Source: Butyricicoccus_A sp963620595
GTDB taxonomy: Bacteria; Bacillota; Clostridia; Oscillospirales; Butyricicoccaceae
Assembly: GCA_963620595.1 (NCBI GenBank)
Contig: CAVFAY010000002.1
Span: 100,866 to 164,865 of the forward strand
Direction of reading: 5' to 3'
Length of the DNA: 64,000 nucleotides
Shown one piece after another: positions 26,543-35,542 of this stretch. The notes below the pieces were generated by a model. The model worked only from the letters and a program-made list of their open reading frames with translations, had not been told where the DNA came from and did not search any database. Position 1 is the first letter of the stretch, and every line of letters starts with the position of its first letter. A program made the translations under genes and the position numbers.

Positions 26543-27014
26543 TACAGATAGCCAGTATTATTACAAATGGCTGGAAAAAGCGCTCAGCGATCTGCAAAGT
26601 GCCCGCATCCTGTTGACTTGGGGCGGAGACGAAATGGCGGTGGCATTCCACTGCCAGCAGGCGATTGAAAAAGCACTCAAAGGATACCTGCTGTTCAAGT
26701 TGGGCAGACATTTTGACGGACACAATCTCACCTTTCTCTGTCGGCAGGCGGCAATGGTAGATGATCGATTTGTTCGGTATCTTGGCGAAAGTGCGGCACT
26801 CAACAACTATTATATTGAAACGCGGTATCCGACCGATTTACCGTTTGAAATCACAGAAGCACAGATTCACAATATTATCATTATGGCAGAAGACCTGTTT
26901 GGTGTCATTCGGCAGGAGCTGTATGCATCCGAAGAAGAACCCCATGCCATTCCGTCTGTACCGCAGATGGAGGAAAGACAAATACAACAAAAAGAAGATC
27001 GAATTTTGTGTTAA
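26520..27014 (+). CDS. HEPN domain protein
   Basis: A 164-residue helical protein with the HEPN core: YYKWLEKALSDLQSARILL, AVAFHCQQAIEKALKGYLLF, HFDGHNLTFLCRQA and YIETRYPTDLPFEIT. The stretch RHFDGH has the R-x4-H spacing seen in HEPN RNases, though its position relative to the known motif needs a structural check. Coupled to the MNT-like gene. Such pairs include toxin-antitoxin and other nucleotide-linked modules. The start follows the overlap with the previous gene; no separate promoter is seen. Confidence 0.75.
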   Translation: MARRRKGNTDSQYYYKWLEKALSDLQSARILLTWGGDEMAVAFHCQQAIEKALKGYLLFKLGRHFDGHNLTFLCRQAAMVDDRFVRYLGESAALNNYYIETRYPTDLPFEITEAQIHNIIIMAEDLFGVIRQELYASEEEPHAIPSVPQMEERQIQQKEDRILC

Positions 27015-27052
27015 AAATTTGCAGTAAAAATAGAAATTCTTTTGAATTTTCA

Positions 27053-27081
27053 TTTACATTGGAAAGCAAATTTTGTACAAT
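27053..27081 (+). promoter_or_regulatory. Promoter of the PfkB-family kinase gene
   Basis: TTTACA (27053-27058) and TACAAT (27076-27081) are separated by 17 bases. Confidence 0.65.
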
Positions 27082-27145
27082 AAAGATAGGACTCAAAAGC
27101 AAACAATGTGTGATATTTTGAGTAGGAGCAGGAGGGTTTTATCCG

Positions 27146-28084
27146 ATGATTATTACCATAACGCTGAATCCAGCGATTGACCGCACACTGGTGCTTGACG
27201 GCCCGGTGGAGCTGAGCACGGTGAACAGCGTTGTAAAGAGCTATGTGGAAGTCGGTGGTCGCGGCATCAACGTTTCCAGAGCGATTCGTGCAATCGGCGG
27301 AGAATGCGTAGCACTCGGTTTTACTGCCGGAAACAATGGCAGATCCTTGAAAAACGCATTGACCGCTCTGGGAATTACGCATGATTTCACCGACGTAACG
27401 GGTGAGACCCGTACCAACACACAGATTGTTCATCCGGGCGGTGAGCACACCGACTTTAACGAGCCGGGCACCGCGGTTGAAGAAGAAGATTATTTGCGCT
27501 TTATCGAAAAGCTCAAGACGTATCTCGATCCGAAGAACCTGTTCGTTCTGTGCGGCAGAATCCCGCCAGGAATGAAGGAGAAGCAGTATCTGAAGATCAT
27601 CCGTATCATCAAGAAAGCAGGCTGTTCGCTGCTGATTGATAGTGACGGCGATACGATGCGCAGCACGCTGCCATTCAAGCCGGACTTTATCAAACCGAAC
27701 TCGACTGAGTTGGCAAAGCTGACCGGAAAGCCGCGTACCCATGATCCGGAACAGGCCTATGAGTACGTCAAGCCGTTGCTGGAAGAGGGCGCACAGACTA
27801 TTTGTGCATCCTTGGGACACAACGGTGCAATCTTCGTCAATCATGAGGACAATCCGCTGTACATTATTGCAAACGCAGGTCCGGTGGCACAGAGTGCAGT
27901 CGGCTCCGGTGACGCAATGGTGGGTGCAATTGCGCACGCATACAGCCAGGGCATGTCGTATGAAGAAACGGCAAAGTTCGCTGTGGCAATGGGCACGGCG
28001 AGCGCAAAGCTTCCGGGTACGCAGATGGCGACCATGAAGGAAGCATATGAGGTATATGAAACATTAAAGGTCTATACCCTGTAA
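27146..28084 (+). CDS. 1-phosphofructokinase family hexose kinase
   Basis: A 312-residue PfkB-type kinase. The sugar-binding N-terminal signature ITLNPAIDRTLVLDG and GGRGINVSRAIRAIGGE, and the C-terminal catalytic/ATP motif GSGDAMVGAIAHAY, are intact. Candidate substrates are fructose-1-phosphate and tagatose-6-phosphate. No PTS or DeoR gene is adjacent, so fruK or lacC cannot be chosen. The ribosome site AGCAGGAGG lies 12 bases upstream. Confidence 0.85.
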   Translation: MIITITLNPAIDRTLVLDGPVELSTVNSVVKSYVEVGGRGINVSRAIRAIGGECVALGFTAGNNGRSLKNALTALGITHDFTDVTGETRTNTQIVHPGGEHTDFNEPGTAVEEEDYLRFIEKLKTYLDPKNLFVLCGRIPPGMKEKQYLKIIRIIKKAGCSLLIDSDGDTMRSTLPFKPDFIKPNSTELAKLTGKPRTHDPEQAYEYVKPLLEEGAQTICASLGHNGAIFVNHEDNPLYIIANAGPVAQSAVGSGDAMVGAIAHAYSQGMSYEETAKFAVAMGTASAKLPGTQMATMKEAYEVYETLKVYTL

Positions 28085-28095
28085 CAACAAAATCA

Positions 28096-28156
28096 AAAAC
28101 AGCGCTGCAATAGGGTATGGATGGAATAGGCATACTTTGTGCGGCGCTGTTTTGTT
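28096..28156 (+). terminator. Terminator after the PfkB gene
   Basis: AAAAACAGCGC pairs with GCGCTGTTTT across a long loop that may fold further; TTTTGTTT follows. Confidence 0.6.
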
Positions 28157-28183
28157 TAACACAACAGAAATGAGGTGGCAGAT

Positions 28184-28714
28184 ATGAAAAAGATTTTTGC
28201 TGGATTGATTTTTATTCTGTTCAATGTCAATGTGACGCTTGGCGGGTACATGATTGGACTGCTTCCGGCTTTCCTTGGGTATCTGCTCGTGGCAGCTGGT
28301 CTCAAGGAGGTATGGCAGGAGGAAGGCATCTTTGAAAACCTTGTTCCGCTAGCTCTGGAAATTGCCGTCTTTACCGGCATGATTTACATGATTCAGCTGC
28401 TGCCGATGACGCGCCGCGAAGGACTTTTGGCTGTGCTGAACGTTCTCGCCGCGCTTTGCTTCTTTGTGATGGCGTATAAGATTACTGACGGCATCAAGAC
28501 CCTAGAGAAAAAGCATCTGTGCACGCTGAGTGCAAGACGGCTGGTTCCGCTGGCTGGCGCATATACCGTCTGCAAGATTGCCGCACAGTTGCTTGACATG
28601 ATGAACAATGGGGTGGAGATAGCGGTCACTGTTGTTACTCTTGCTGTTGCCTTTATCTTCGTTGTTATGTTTTATGACACGATGAATAAATATCGGTACT
28701 TACAGCACATTTAA
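28184..28714 (+). CDS. Hypothetical polytopic membrane protein
   Basis: A 176-residue protein with about five hydrophobic helices (KIFAGLIFILFNVNVTLGGY near the start; LLAVLNVLAALCFFVMAYKI; VVTLAVAFIFVVMFYDTMN at the end). No catalytic motif is recognised. ATG 28184 follows GAGGTGG. The gene stands between two strong terminators and has no identified operon partner. Confidence 0.65.
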   Translation: MKKIFAGLIFILFNVNVTLGGYMIGLLPAFLGYLLVAAGLKEVWQEEGIFENLVPLALEIAVFTGMIYMIQLLPMTRREGLLAVLNVLAALCFFVMAYKITDGIKTLEKKHLCTLSARRLVPLAGAYTVCKIAAQLLDMMNNGVEIAVTVVTLAVAFIFVVMFYDTMNKYRYLQHI

Positions 28715-28735
28715 ATGCTATCACAGATACATATA

Positions 28736-28768
28736 ACGCCCCGACAGAACCTTCTGTCGGGGCGTTTG
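28736..28768. terminator. Bidirectional terminator
   Basis: ACGCCCCGACAGAA / TTCTGTCGGGGCGT is a perfect 14-bp stem with a CC loop followed by TTT. It separates the convergent membrane-protein and EFR1 genes. Confidence 0.8.
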
Positions 28769-28779
28769 CTGTGCAAAGC

Positions 28780-29523
28780 TTATAGTTTGACATGAGGATT
28801 GACATATTGCCCGTGCCTTTTTGTGTGTTTGCCATATTGAATCGCGAACTTCGGACAACGGTGCAGGCATCCAAGACACATGACACAGGATTCTTTGATC
28901 CATACCGGTCGTTTGTCCTGCATGGCAATGGCTTGCACCGGACACTTTTTGGCGCATAATCCACAGCCGATACAGCTGTCTTCTACGAACAGATGCGAGG
29001 TTTTCCGAACTGATTTGTTATAAATTAACTGTGCGACAGCGTTGACAAAAAAATACGGCGTGCGCGGCTGCATGTGCTTATTTTTTTGTCTGCTGTTGAT
29101 GCTGAGAATGATAGATTCTATTTCCGTTTCGGTTGTGCGGGTAAACGCTGCTACTTTTTCCGGTGTAGAAAGATCAAAAATTGGCGTCCAGGTATCCGGC
29201 ATTCGTATGGAGTAGTATGCATCAATGGTTGTTTCCGTTAATGCTCTTTTTGCCATTTCTCCGGTTGCACCGGGTGTTGTGCCATATGTGGCAATAAAAT
29301 AAATGTAATCGGCTTGTAGGCGTACCTGCTGTAAAAACTCTTTGACGATGCTCGGAAGACCCCAATTATAGGTCGGAGAAATAATGCCAATGGTTTTATC
29401 TGCAAATTGATACTGTTTTTTGTGAATACAGTCTGTGATGGAATAAATCGTATCTTGCGTGGCATCGGCGATGCGAACGGCTGCATACTTGCAGTTTCCA
29501 GTGGCTGAAAAATATAAAATCAT
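28780..29523 (-). CDS. EFR1 family ferrodoxin (flavodoxin plus 2[4Fe-4S])
   Basis: A 247-residue fusion. An N-terminal flavodoxin-like domain (ILYFSATGNCKYAAVRI, ISPTYNWGLPSIVKEFLQ) is followed by a bacterial ferredoxin with two clusters: CIGCGLCAKKCP and CVMCLGCLHRCP. It can carry electrons through FMN and Fe-S centres in the cytosol, and lies next to PFOR, a major source of reduced ferredoxin. Start: AAGGAG six bases before ATG 29523. Confidence 0.88.
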   Translation of the reverse strand: MILYFSATGNCKYAAVRIADATQDTIYSITDCIHKKQYQFADKTIGIISPTYNWGLPSIVKEFLQQVRLQADYIYFIATYGTTPGATGEMAKRALTETTIDAYYSIRMPDTWTPIFDLSTPEKVAAFTRTTETEIESIILSINSRQKNKHMQPRTPYFFVNAVAQLIYNKSVRKTSHLFVEDSCIGCGLCAKKCPVQAIAMQDKRPVWIKESCVMCLGCLHRCPKFAIQYGKHTKRHGQYVNPHVKL

Positions 29524-29546
29524 GAGCGCTCCTTATCTATATATTA

Positions 29547-29591
29547 CAAAAAAGCCCCGTGTCCGACATCAATTGATGCGGACATGGGACT
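29547..29591 (-). terminator. Terminator of the PFOR gene
   Basis: Reading leftward, AGTCCCATGTCCGCATC pairs with GATGTCGGACACGGGGC, followed by TTTTTT. A second hairpin (ATGCTTTTCGC / GCGAAAGCAT, 29596-29643) lies between it and the stop codon. Confidence 0.8.
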
Positions 29592-29680
29592 TTCTATGCT
29601 TTCGCTCTACTGCGTGATTACGCAGTATTGGGGCGAAAAGCATCGTTTCTATACAAATTTATCCAATGTTTCGGAAAGAA

Positions 29681-32600
29681 TTAGATGTCCTTGCCGTACA
29701 TTTCCTGCAGGTTAAGCAGATGCTTGTAACGCAGAGCAGCCTTGTCCTCGGACTTCGCAAACAGCTCCTTTGCACGCTCCGGGAAGGAACGGGTCAGAGC
29801 GGAGAAGCGAGCCTCGCCCATCAGGAATGCCTGATAGCCATCTTCCTTCGGTGCCTTGGAGTCGATAACGAACGGGTTCTTGCCCTCAGCCTTCAGGGAC
29901 GGGTTGAAGCGGAACATGTTCCAGTAGCCGCAGTCAACAGCCTTCTTCATCTCGGACTGGCAGTTCTTCATGCCGCCCTTGATGGAGTGCATTTCGCACG
30001 GAGCGTAGCCGATAACCAGAGACGGTCCCGGATATGCTTCAGCTTCTGCAATAGCCTTCAGGGTCTGCTGCGGGTTAGCACCCATAGCAACCTGAGCTAC
30101 GTAGATGTAGCCGTAGGACATTGCGATCTCAGCCAGGGACTTCTTCTGGATGGTCTTACCAGCAGCAGCGAACTGAGCAACAGCACCGATGTTGGTAGCC
30201 TTAGAAGCCTGTCCGCCGGTGTTGGAGTAAACTTCGGTATCGAATACCATGACATTGATGTCTTCGCCGGAAGCCAGAACGTGATCCAGACCGCCGAAGC
30301 CGATGTCGTAAGCCCAACCATCGCCGCCGAAGATCCATACGGACTTCTTGGACAGGTAATCCTTCTTAGCAAGAATCTCAGATGCCAGTGCGCAAGCCTC
30401 GCAGTCACAGTTCGGCTCAACGTTGCTCTCCAGAGCAGCGATGTAAGCCTCAGTTGCAGCCTGGTTAGCCGCACCGTCAGCGTAAGTATCCAGCCACTTC
30501 TGAGCAGCATCCTTCAGAGCCTGCTGTGCGTACGGTACAGCGATCAGAGCCTCGGTCTTAGCCTTCAGGTTCTCACGCAGTGCCTTCTGGCCATGATACA
30601 TGCCCAGACCATGCTCAGCGTTGTCCTCAAACAGGGAGTTAGCCCATGCCGGACCACGGCCGTCCTTGTTGACGGTGTACGGGGAAGTAGCTGCCGGGCC
30701 GCCCCAGATAGAGGAACAACCAGTAGCGTTGGAGATGTACATACGATCGCCGCATACCTGGGTAATCAGACGAGCGTAGGAGGTCTCAGCACAGCCAGCG
30801 CAGGAACCAGAGAACTCAAGCAGCGGCTGCTTGAACTGGGAACCCTTGACGGTCTTGATGTCTTCCATCTCCGGCTTGCGGGAAACCTTATTTACCGTGT
30901 ACTCAAATACCTCAGCCTGAGCAGCTTCCTCATGCTGCGGAACCATGGTCAGAGCCTTGGTCGGGCAAACGCCGATGCAGACACCACAGCCCATGCAGTC
31001 GAGCGGGGAAACAGACATGGTGAAGGAGTAAACGCCCTTGCCAGTGCCAACCTTGATCGGAGCAGTCTTGATAGCAGACGGAGCTGCTGCAACTTCTTCC
31101 TCGGTCAGAGCGAACGGACGGATGGTAGCGTGCGGACAAACATATGCACACTGGTTACACTGAACACACTTCTCAGCGTCCCAGGTCGGTACGGTAACAG
31201 CGGTGCCGCGCTTCTCGTAAGCAGCTGCGCCATGCTCGTAGGTACCGTCTACGTAATCGGTAAATGCAGATACCGGCAGGGAGTCACCGTCCATGCGGTC
31301 GATCGGCTCCATCAGGTTGGTAACCATCTTGACAGTCTTCTCGCGGCCTTCCGGAGCTTCTGCCGGAGCTGCGTCAACTGCGTTAGCCCAATCAGCCGGA
31401 ACGTCGATCTTTTCGTAAGCGGTAGCGCCCAGCTCGATTGCCTTATGGTTCATATCAACGATGTCCTGGCCCTTCTTCAGGTAAGAATGGGTAGCAGCGT
31501 CCTTCATCAGCTGGATAGCAGTCTCTTCCGGCATTACCTTAGCCAGGGAGAAGAATGCGGACTGCAGAATGGTGTTGGTGCGCTTGCCCATGCCAATCTT
31601 GATAGCCAGATCAATTGCGTTGATGGTGTACAGCTGAATGTTGTTCTTAGCGATGTAACGCTTAGCCTCAGCCGGCATGTACTCGTTCAGCTCTTCCGGC
31701 GTCCACTGGCAGTTAATCAGGAATACGCCGCCCGGCTTTACGTCGTTGACCATCTTGTAGCCCTTGACAACGTAGGACGGGTTGTGACAGGCAACGAAGT
31801 CAGCCTTGTTAATATAGTAAGGGGACTTGATCGGCTTAGCACCGAAGCGCAGATGCGATACGGTTACGCCGCCAGTCTTCTTAGAGTCGTACTGGAAGTA
31901 AGCCTGTACGTAGTTATCGGTGTTGTCGCCGATAATCTTGATGGAGTTCTTGTTAGCACCAACGGTACCGTCGCCGCCCAGACCCCAGAACTTACATTCG
32001 ATGGTGCCTTCAGCTGCAGTGTTCGGGGATGCGTGCTCTGCCAGAGACAGGTTGGTAACATCATCCACGATGCCGATGGTGAACTGCTTCTTCGGCTCGT
32101 CCTTAGCCAGCTCTTCGTATACAGCGAATACGGAAGACGGAGGCGTATCCTTGGAGCCCAGACCGTAACGGCCGCCGCAGGTAAATACGGATCTGCCTGC
32201 ATTTGCCAGAGCAAATACAACATCCTGGTACAGCGGCTCGCCCTGGGAGCCCGGCTCCTTGGTGCGATCGAGAACTGCGATCTTCTTAGCGGTTGCCGGG
32301 ATAGCTTCCAGCAGCTTGTCAGCGCGGAACGGACGGTACAGGCGAACCTTTACCAGACCAACCTTCTCGCCCTGAGCGGTCAGGTAGTCGATAACTTCTT
32401 CTGCTACGTCGCAGATGGAGCCCATAGCGATGATAACGCGCTCAGCGTCCGGTGCACCGTAGTAGTTGAACAGCTTGTAGTCGGTGCCCAGCTTCTCGTT
32501 AACCTTGCCCATGTACTTCTCAACGATTTCCGGAACTGCTTCGTAGTAAACGTTGGAAGCCTCACGATGCTGGAAGAAGATGTCGCCGTTTTCGTGGGAA

Positions 32601-33250
32601 CCACGCATAACCGGATGCTCCGGATTCAGTGCGCGGGCACGGAACTCCTCAACAGCCTTCATGTCGCACATATCAGCCAGATCGTCGTAATCCCATACAG
32701 CGATCTTCTGGATCTCATGAGAGGTGCGGAAGCCGTCGAAGAAGTTGATGAACGGAACGCGGCCCTCGATTGCTGCACAGTGAGCAACAGCGGACAGGTC
32801 CATAACTTCCTGTGGGTTGGTCTCGCACAGCATAGCGAAACCGGTCTGGCGACATGCCATAACGTCGGAATGGTCACCAAAGATATTCAGTGCATGGGAA
32901 GCAACGGTACGTGCGGATACGTGGAATACGCACGGCAGCAGCTCGCCTGCAATCTTATACATGTTCGGGATCATCAGCAGAAGACCCTGAGATGCAGTGT
33001 AGGTGGTGGTCAGAGCACCAGCAGCCAGAGAGCCGTGTACGGTGCCGGAAGCGCCTGCCTCGGACTCCATTTCTACGACCTTAACGGTGGTGCCGAAGAT
33101 GTTCTTTCTACCGGCAGCTGCCCACTGGTCAACATTGTCGGCCATCGGGCTGGACGGGGTGATCGGATAAATACCAGCAACTTCGGTAAACGCATAAGAT
33201 ACGTGAGCCGCAGCGGTATTGCCGTCCATGGATTTCATTTTTCTTGCCAT
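29681..33250 (-). CDS. nifJ: Pyruvate:ferredoxin (flavodoxin) oxidoreductase
   Basis: A 1189-residue single-chain PFOR oxidising pyruvate to acetyl-CoA and CO2 and reducing ferredoxin. Domains in order: N-terminal pyruvate-binding part (VSYAFTEVAGIYPITPSSPM), transketolase-C like, the gamma domain (CKFWGLGGDGTVGANKNSIK), a two-cluster ferredoxin domain (CVQCNQCAYVCPH; CMGCGVCIGVCP) and the thiamine diphosphate domain (GDGWAYDIGFGGLDHVL with CAGCAETSYARLI for the proximal cluster). The strong codon bias gives a long spurious open frame on the other strand. Confidence 0.97.
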   Translation of the reverse strand: MARKMKSMDGNTAAAHVSYAFTEVAGIYPITPSSPMADNVDQWAAAGRKNIFGTTVKVVEMESEAGASGTVHGSLAAGALTTTYTASQGLLLMIPNMYKIAGELLPCVFHVSARTVASHALNIFGDHSDVMACRQTGFAMLCETNPQEVMDLSAVAHCAAIEGRVPFINFFDGFRTSHEIQKIAVWDYDDLADMCDMKAVEEFRARALNPEHPVMRGSHENGDIFFQHREASNVYYEAVPEIVEKYMGKVNEKLGTDYKLFNYYGAPDAERVIIAMGSICDVAEEVIDYLTAQGEKVGLVKVRLYRPFRADKLLEAIPATAKKIAVLDRTKEPGSQGEPLYQDVVFALANAGRSVFTCGGRYGLGSKDTPPSSVFAVYEELAKDEPKKQFTIGIVDDVTNLSLAEHASPNTAAEGTIECKFWGLGGDGTVGANKNSIKIIGDNTDNYVQAYFQYDSKKTGGVTVSHLRFGAKPIKSPYYINKADFVACHNPSYVVKGYKMVNDVKPGGVFLINCQWTPEELNEYMPAEAKRYIAKNNIQLYTINAIDLAIKIGMGKRTNTILQSAFFSLAKVMPEETAIQLMKDAATHSYLKKGQDIVDMNHKAIELGATAYEKIDVPADWANAVDAAPAEAPEGREKTVKMVTNLMEPIDRMDGDSLPVSAFTDYVDGTYEHGAAAYEKRGTAVTVPTWDAEKCVQCNQCAYVCPHATIRPFALTEEEVAAAPSAIKTAPIKVGTGKGVYSFTMSVSPLDCMGCGVCIGVCPTKALTMVPQHEEAAQAEVFEYTVNKVSRKPEMEDIKTVKGSQFKQPLLEFSGSCAGCAETSYARLITQVCGDRMYISNATGCSSIWGGPAATSPYTVNKDGRGPAWANSLFEDNAEHGLGMYHGQKALRENLKAKTEALIAVPYAQQALKDAAQKWLDTYADGAANQAATEAYIAALESNVEPNCDCEACALASEILAKKDYLSKKSVWIFGGDGWAYDIGFGGLDHVLASGEDINVMVFDTEVYSNTGGQASKATNIGAVAQFAAAGKTIQKKSLAEIAMSYGYIYVAQVAMGANPQQTLKAIAEAEAYPGPSLVIGYAPCEMHSIKGGMKNCQSEMKKAVDCGYWNMFRFNPSLKAEGKNPFVIDSKAPKEDGYQAFLMGEARFSALTRSFPERAKELFAKSEDKAALRYKHLLNLQEMYGKDI

Positions 33251-33401
33251 GTTATATCGTTCCTCCTATATAATGTAGGTAACCGCGCACGGATACCAAC
33301 CCGTATGCGGTAGGTGCTGCCTCGGAGCGATCAGGAGTGGGCTGATACCGGGAAACAGCAGCTGTGCGAACAGCGCAGAGGTGCTATTCGTAACCATGCT
33401 T

Positions 33402-33430
33402 ATTTTAGCAAAAAAAGAATGCAATGTAAA
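33402..33430 (-). promoter_or_regulatory. Promoter of the PFOR gene
   Basis: Reading leftward, TTTACA (33430-33425) and TAAAAT (33407-33402) are 17 bases apart. The leader to the ATG is about 145 bases. Confidence 0.7.
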
Positions 33431-33551
33431 CACAAAAACGAAAGAATTTGAGCAAAAGGCATAAAAAAGCCGATAAAAAGGCAAAAAACCTCATTTATTG
33501 TGCTATTCAGGTGAAGTTTTTAACAATTTTCGGAGAATTTCACATCGAAAA

Positions 33552-33565
33552 TGAAAGCGCTTACA
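33552..33565. promoter_or_regulatory. Candidate catabolite-responsive element (CcpA cre)
   Basis: TGAAAGCGCTTACA matches the Gram-positive cre consensus TGWAARCGYTWNCW at every position. It lies 13 bases before the comM -35 box and about 120 bases upstream of the PFOR promoter, so it could act on either gene. Confidence 0.55.
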
Positions 33566-33578
33566 GCACTCGGTGATA

Positions 33579-33607
33579 TTGCCAAGGTATTTTGATTGCG
33601 TTACAAT
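33579..33607 (+). promoter_or_regulatory. Promoter of comM
   Basis: TTGCCA (33579-33584) and TACAAT (33602-33607) with a 17-base spacer, 36 bases before the start codon. Together with the PFOR promoter and the cre site this accounts for the 390-base intergenic gap 33251-33642. Confidence 0.65.
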
Positions 33608-33642
33608 GAAAAAAACAAAGAAAAAAGGGGGAAACGGATATT

Positions 33643-35169
33643 ATGATAGCAACGGTGTTTTCAGCGGGCATTTATGGCATTGAGGGGTATCTCGTGACGG
33701 TAGAATGCGGGCTGGTTAATGGTCTGCCGTCGTTTGAGCTGGTCGGACTGCCGGGCGCGGCGGTCAAGGAATCCAAGGAGCGCGTCACGACAGCGGCACG
33801 GAGCATCGGCATGGCATTGCTCCCAGCGAGAAAGACTGTGAATTTGGCTCCGGCAGATATTCGCAAAGAGGGCGCCGTCTATGATCTGCCAATTTTGCTC
33901 GGCTTGTTGGCAGCACAAGGAAATATCGAAGAAGCATTGCCAGAGGACAGCGTGTTTATCGGAGAAATCAGTCTGCGCGGTGAGCTGCGTCCGATCAAGG
34001 GCGCGCTGTCTATGGCGATGGCGGTGCAGGAAGCCGGAAAAAAGAAGCTGTTCCTGCCGGAAGCCAATGCGGAGGAAGCGGCGCTCATTGGCGAAGGACT
34101 GACCATCTACGCCGTGCGCCATGTACAGCAGATTCTCGACCATCTGACGGGCAAACAGCTGCTTGAACCGTATGTGCCGGAGGATGCGGGAGATCATGCG
34201 TTGGAGAACGTATTGGATTTCTGCGATGTCATGGGACAGGAAAACGTCAAGCGAGCGATGGAAATTGCCGCGGCTGGCGGACACAATATGCTTATGTCCG
34301 GCAGTCCCGGCTCTGGCAAAAGCATGATGGCAAAGCGTATCGGAACAATTCTGCCGCCAATGACATTGGAAGAGAAGATGGATGTCGTGCGCATTTATTC
34401 TATCATTGGAGACGGCAGTCGGGCGGCGCGGTCACAGACTCGTCCGGTTCGTGCGCCGCATCACACAACGAGTGCGGCGGGTATTGCAGGCGGCGGACAG
34501 GGCATCCCAATGCCGGGCGAATTGAGCTTGGCACATAATGGTGTGCTGTTTCTCGATGAGCTGCCGGAATTTCGCATTGATGCGCTGGAGGTTTTGCGGC
34601 AGCCACTGGAGGATGGCACGGTTTCCATTGTGCGCACCGCAGGCCGTGTGACATATCCGGCGAAATTCATGCTGATTTGTGCTATGAATCCCTGCAAATG
34701 CGGCTGGTATGGACATCCATCCGGACGGTGCAAGTGCACACCGGCAGAAGTGAAAAAGTATCGGAGAAAAATTTCCGGTCCGCTGCTTGACCGCATTGAT
34801 ATACAGGTTCATGTGCGTCCGGTGCCGCTCAAGGATTTGTCCGAGCGCAAACCGGCGGAAAGCTCGGCAGACATTCGGGCGCGTGTTGTTGCGGCAAGAG
34901 AACGGCAGTGCGCTCGTTATGCAGGCACCAAGACGCGGTGCAATGCGGATATGCTTCCGGCACAGCTCGCAGAATTTTGCCGACCGGATGCTGCCGGACA
35001 GGCGTTGCTGGATGCCGCGTTTAAAAAGCTCGGCATGACGGCGAGAAGCTATGACCGTATTCTGAGCTTGGCGCGCACGATTGCTGATCTGGCGGGAGAA
35101 GAGCAGATTTCCGCCGGACACATTGCAGAGGCAATTCAGTACCGCAGTATGGATCGGGACGGTGCATGA
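33643..35169 (+). CDS. YifB/ComM family Mg chelatase-like AAA+ ATPase
   Basis: A 508-residue protein with an N-terminal Lon-protease-like domain (VECGLVNGLPSFELVGLPGAA), a AAA+ core with Walker A GSPGSGKSMMAKR and Walker B LFLDELPEF, and the C-terminal Mg-chelatase domain including CNPCKCG-like Cys residues (AMNPCKCGWYGHPSGRCKC). ComM is a hexameric helicase that promotes branch migration during natural transformation. ComM orthology is likely but not proved. Start: AAGGGGG site before ATG 33643. Confidence 0.92.
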   Translation: MIATVFSAGIYGIEGYLVTVECGLVNGLPSFELVGLPGAAVKESKERVTTAARSIGMALLPARKTVNLAPADIRKEGAVYDLPILLGLLAAQGNIEEALPEDSVFIGEISLRGELRPIKGALSMAMAVQEAGKKKLFLPEANAEEAALIGEGLTIYAVRHVQQILDHLTGKQLLEPYVPEDAGDHALENVLDFCDVMGQENVKRAMEIAAAGGHNMLMSGSPGSGKSMMAKRIGTILPPMTLEEKMDVVRIYSIIGDGSRAARSQTRPVRAPHHTTSAAGIAGGGQGIPMPGELSLAHNGVLFLDELPEFRIDALEVLRQPLEDGTVSIVRTAGRVTYPAKFMLICAMNPCKCGWYGHPSGRCKCTPAEVKKYRRKISGPLLDRIDIQVHVRPVPLKDLSERKPAESSADIRARVVAARERQCARYAGTKTRCNADMLPAQLAEFCRPDAAGQALLDAAFKKLGMTARSYDRILSLARTIADLAGEEQISAGHIAEAIQYRSMDRDGA

Positions 35170-35237
35170 GACAATAGAAAGAGAAGTGCTGTATGGTGGG
35201 ATTTGCTTTGACGTTTGGAGTCATGCAAAATGATCGC

Positions 35238-35268
35238 AAAAAAAAGCCGCACCCATGACGGGTGCGGC
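35238..35268 (-). terminator. Leftward intrinsic terminator downstream of the microprotein gene
   Basis: Reading leftward, GCCGCACCC / GGGTGCGGC (9-bp perfect stem, 5-base loop) is followed by eight T. It is a second leftward terminator about 90 bases after the first one at 35354. Between them lies a 14-base palindrome TATCTATATAGATA (35302-35315). No gene is seen in that gap. Confidence 0.75.
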
Positions 35269-35353
35269 GTGATCGCGACAAATGCCGGTAGTCTTATGAT
35301 CTATCTATATAGATAAGCAGAGCAGGGAAAAATTCCCGTGCTGCTGAGGGTAC

Positions 35354-35378
35354 AAAAAAACCACGCCAATCTGCGTGG
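35354..35378 (-). terminator. Terminator of the 33-residue microprotein gene
   Basis: Reading leftward, CCACGC / GCGTGG stem with a 6-base loop and a run of seven T, 28 bases after the stop codon. Confidence 0.8.
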
Positions 35379-35405
35379 ATTTCAAGATGCTTCTCAAGTG
35401 TTTAC

Positions 35406-35507
35406 TTACTTTTCAGAAACACGATGCTCATCACCGTAGATCAGGTCGTCAATATCGGGCTTTTCCGGCTGCGGATCATAATTGCGGATCTTACGAATGG
35501 TATCCAT
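35406..35507 (-). CDS. 33-residue microprotein of unknown function
   Basis: The peptide begins MDTIRKIRNYDPQPEKPDID and ends RVSEK. It is hydrophilic, with Asp/Pro-rich centre and no membrane segment. Gene status rests on signals rather than homology: AAAGGAG eight bases before the ATG, a near-perfect sigma-A promoter 36 bases further upstream and a terminator right after the stop. This complete transcription unit in 220 bases is good evidence for expression. No family is recognised. Confidence 0.65.
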   Translation of the reverse strand: MDTIRKIRNYDPQPEKPDIDDLIYGDEHRVSEK

Positions 35508-35542
35508 AACTCAAATCTCCTTTCTCTTTGTTTATTTTACAC

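Noticed and set aside
29666..33313. A 1215-codon open frame on the + strand opposite PFOR
   Set aside because: It mirrors the PFOR gene, whose motifs are unmistakable. The strong codon bias removes stop codons from the antisense frame. No ribosome site, promoter or recognisable domain supports it.
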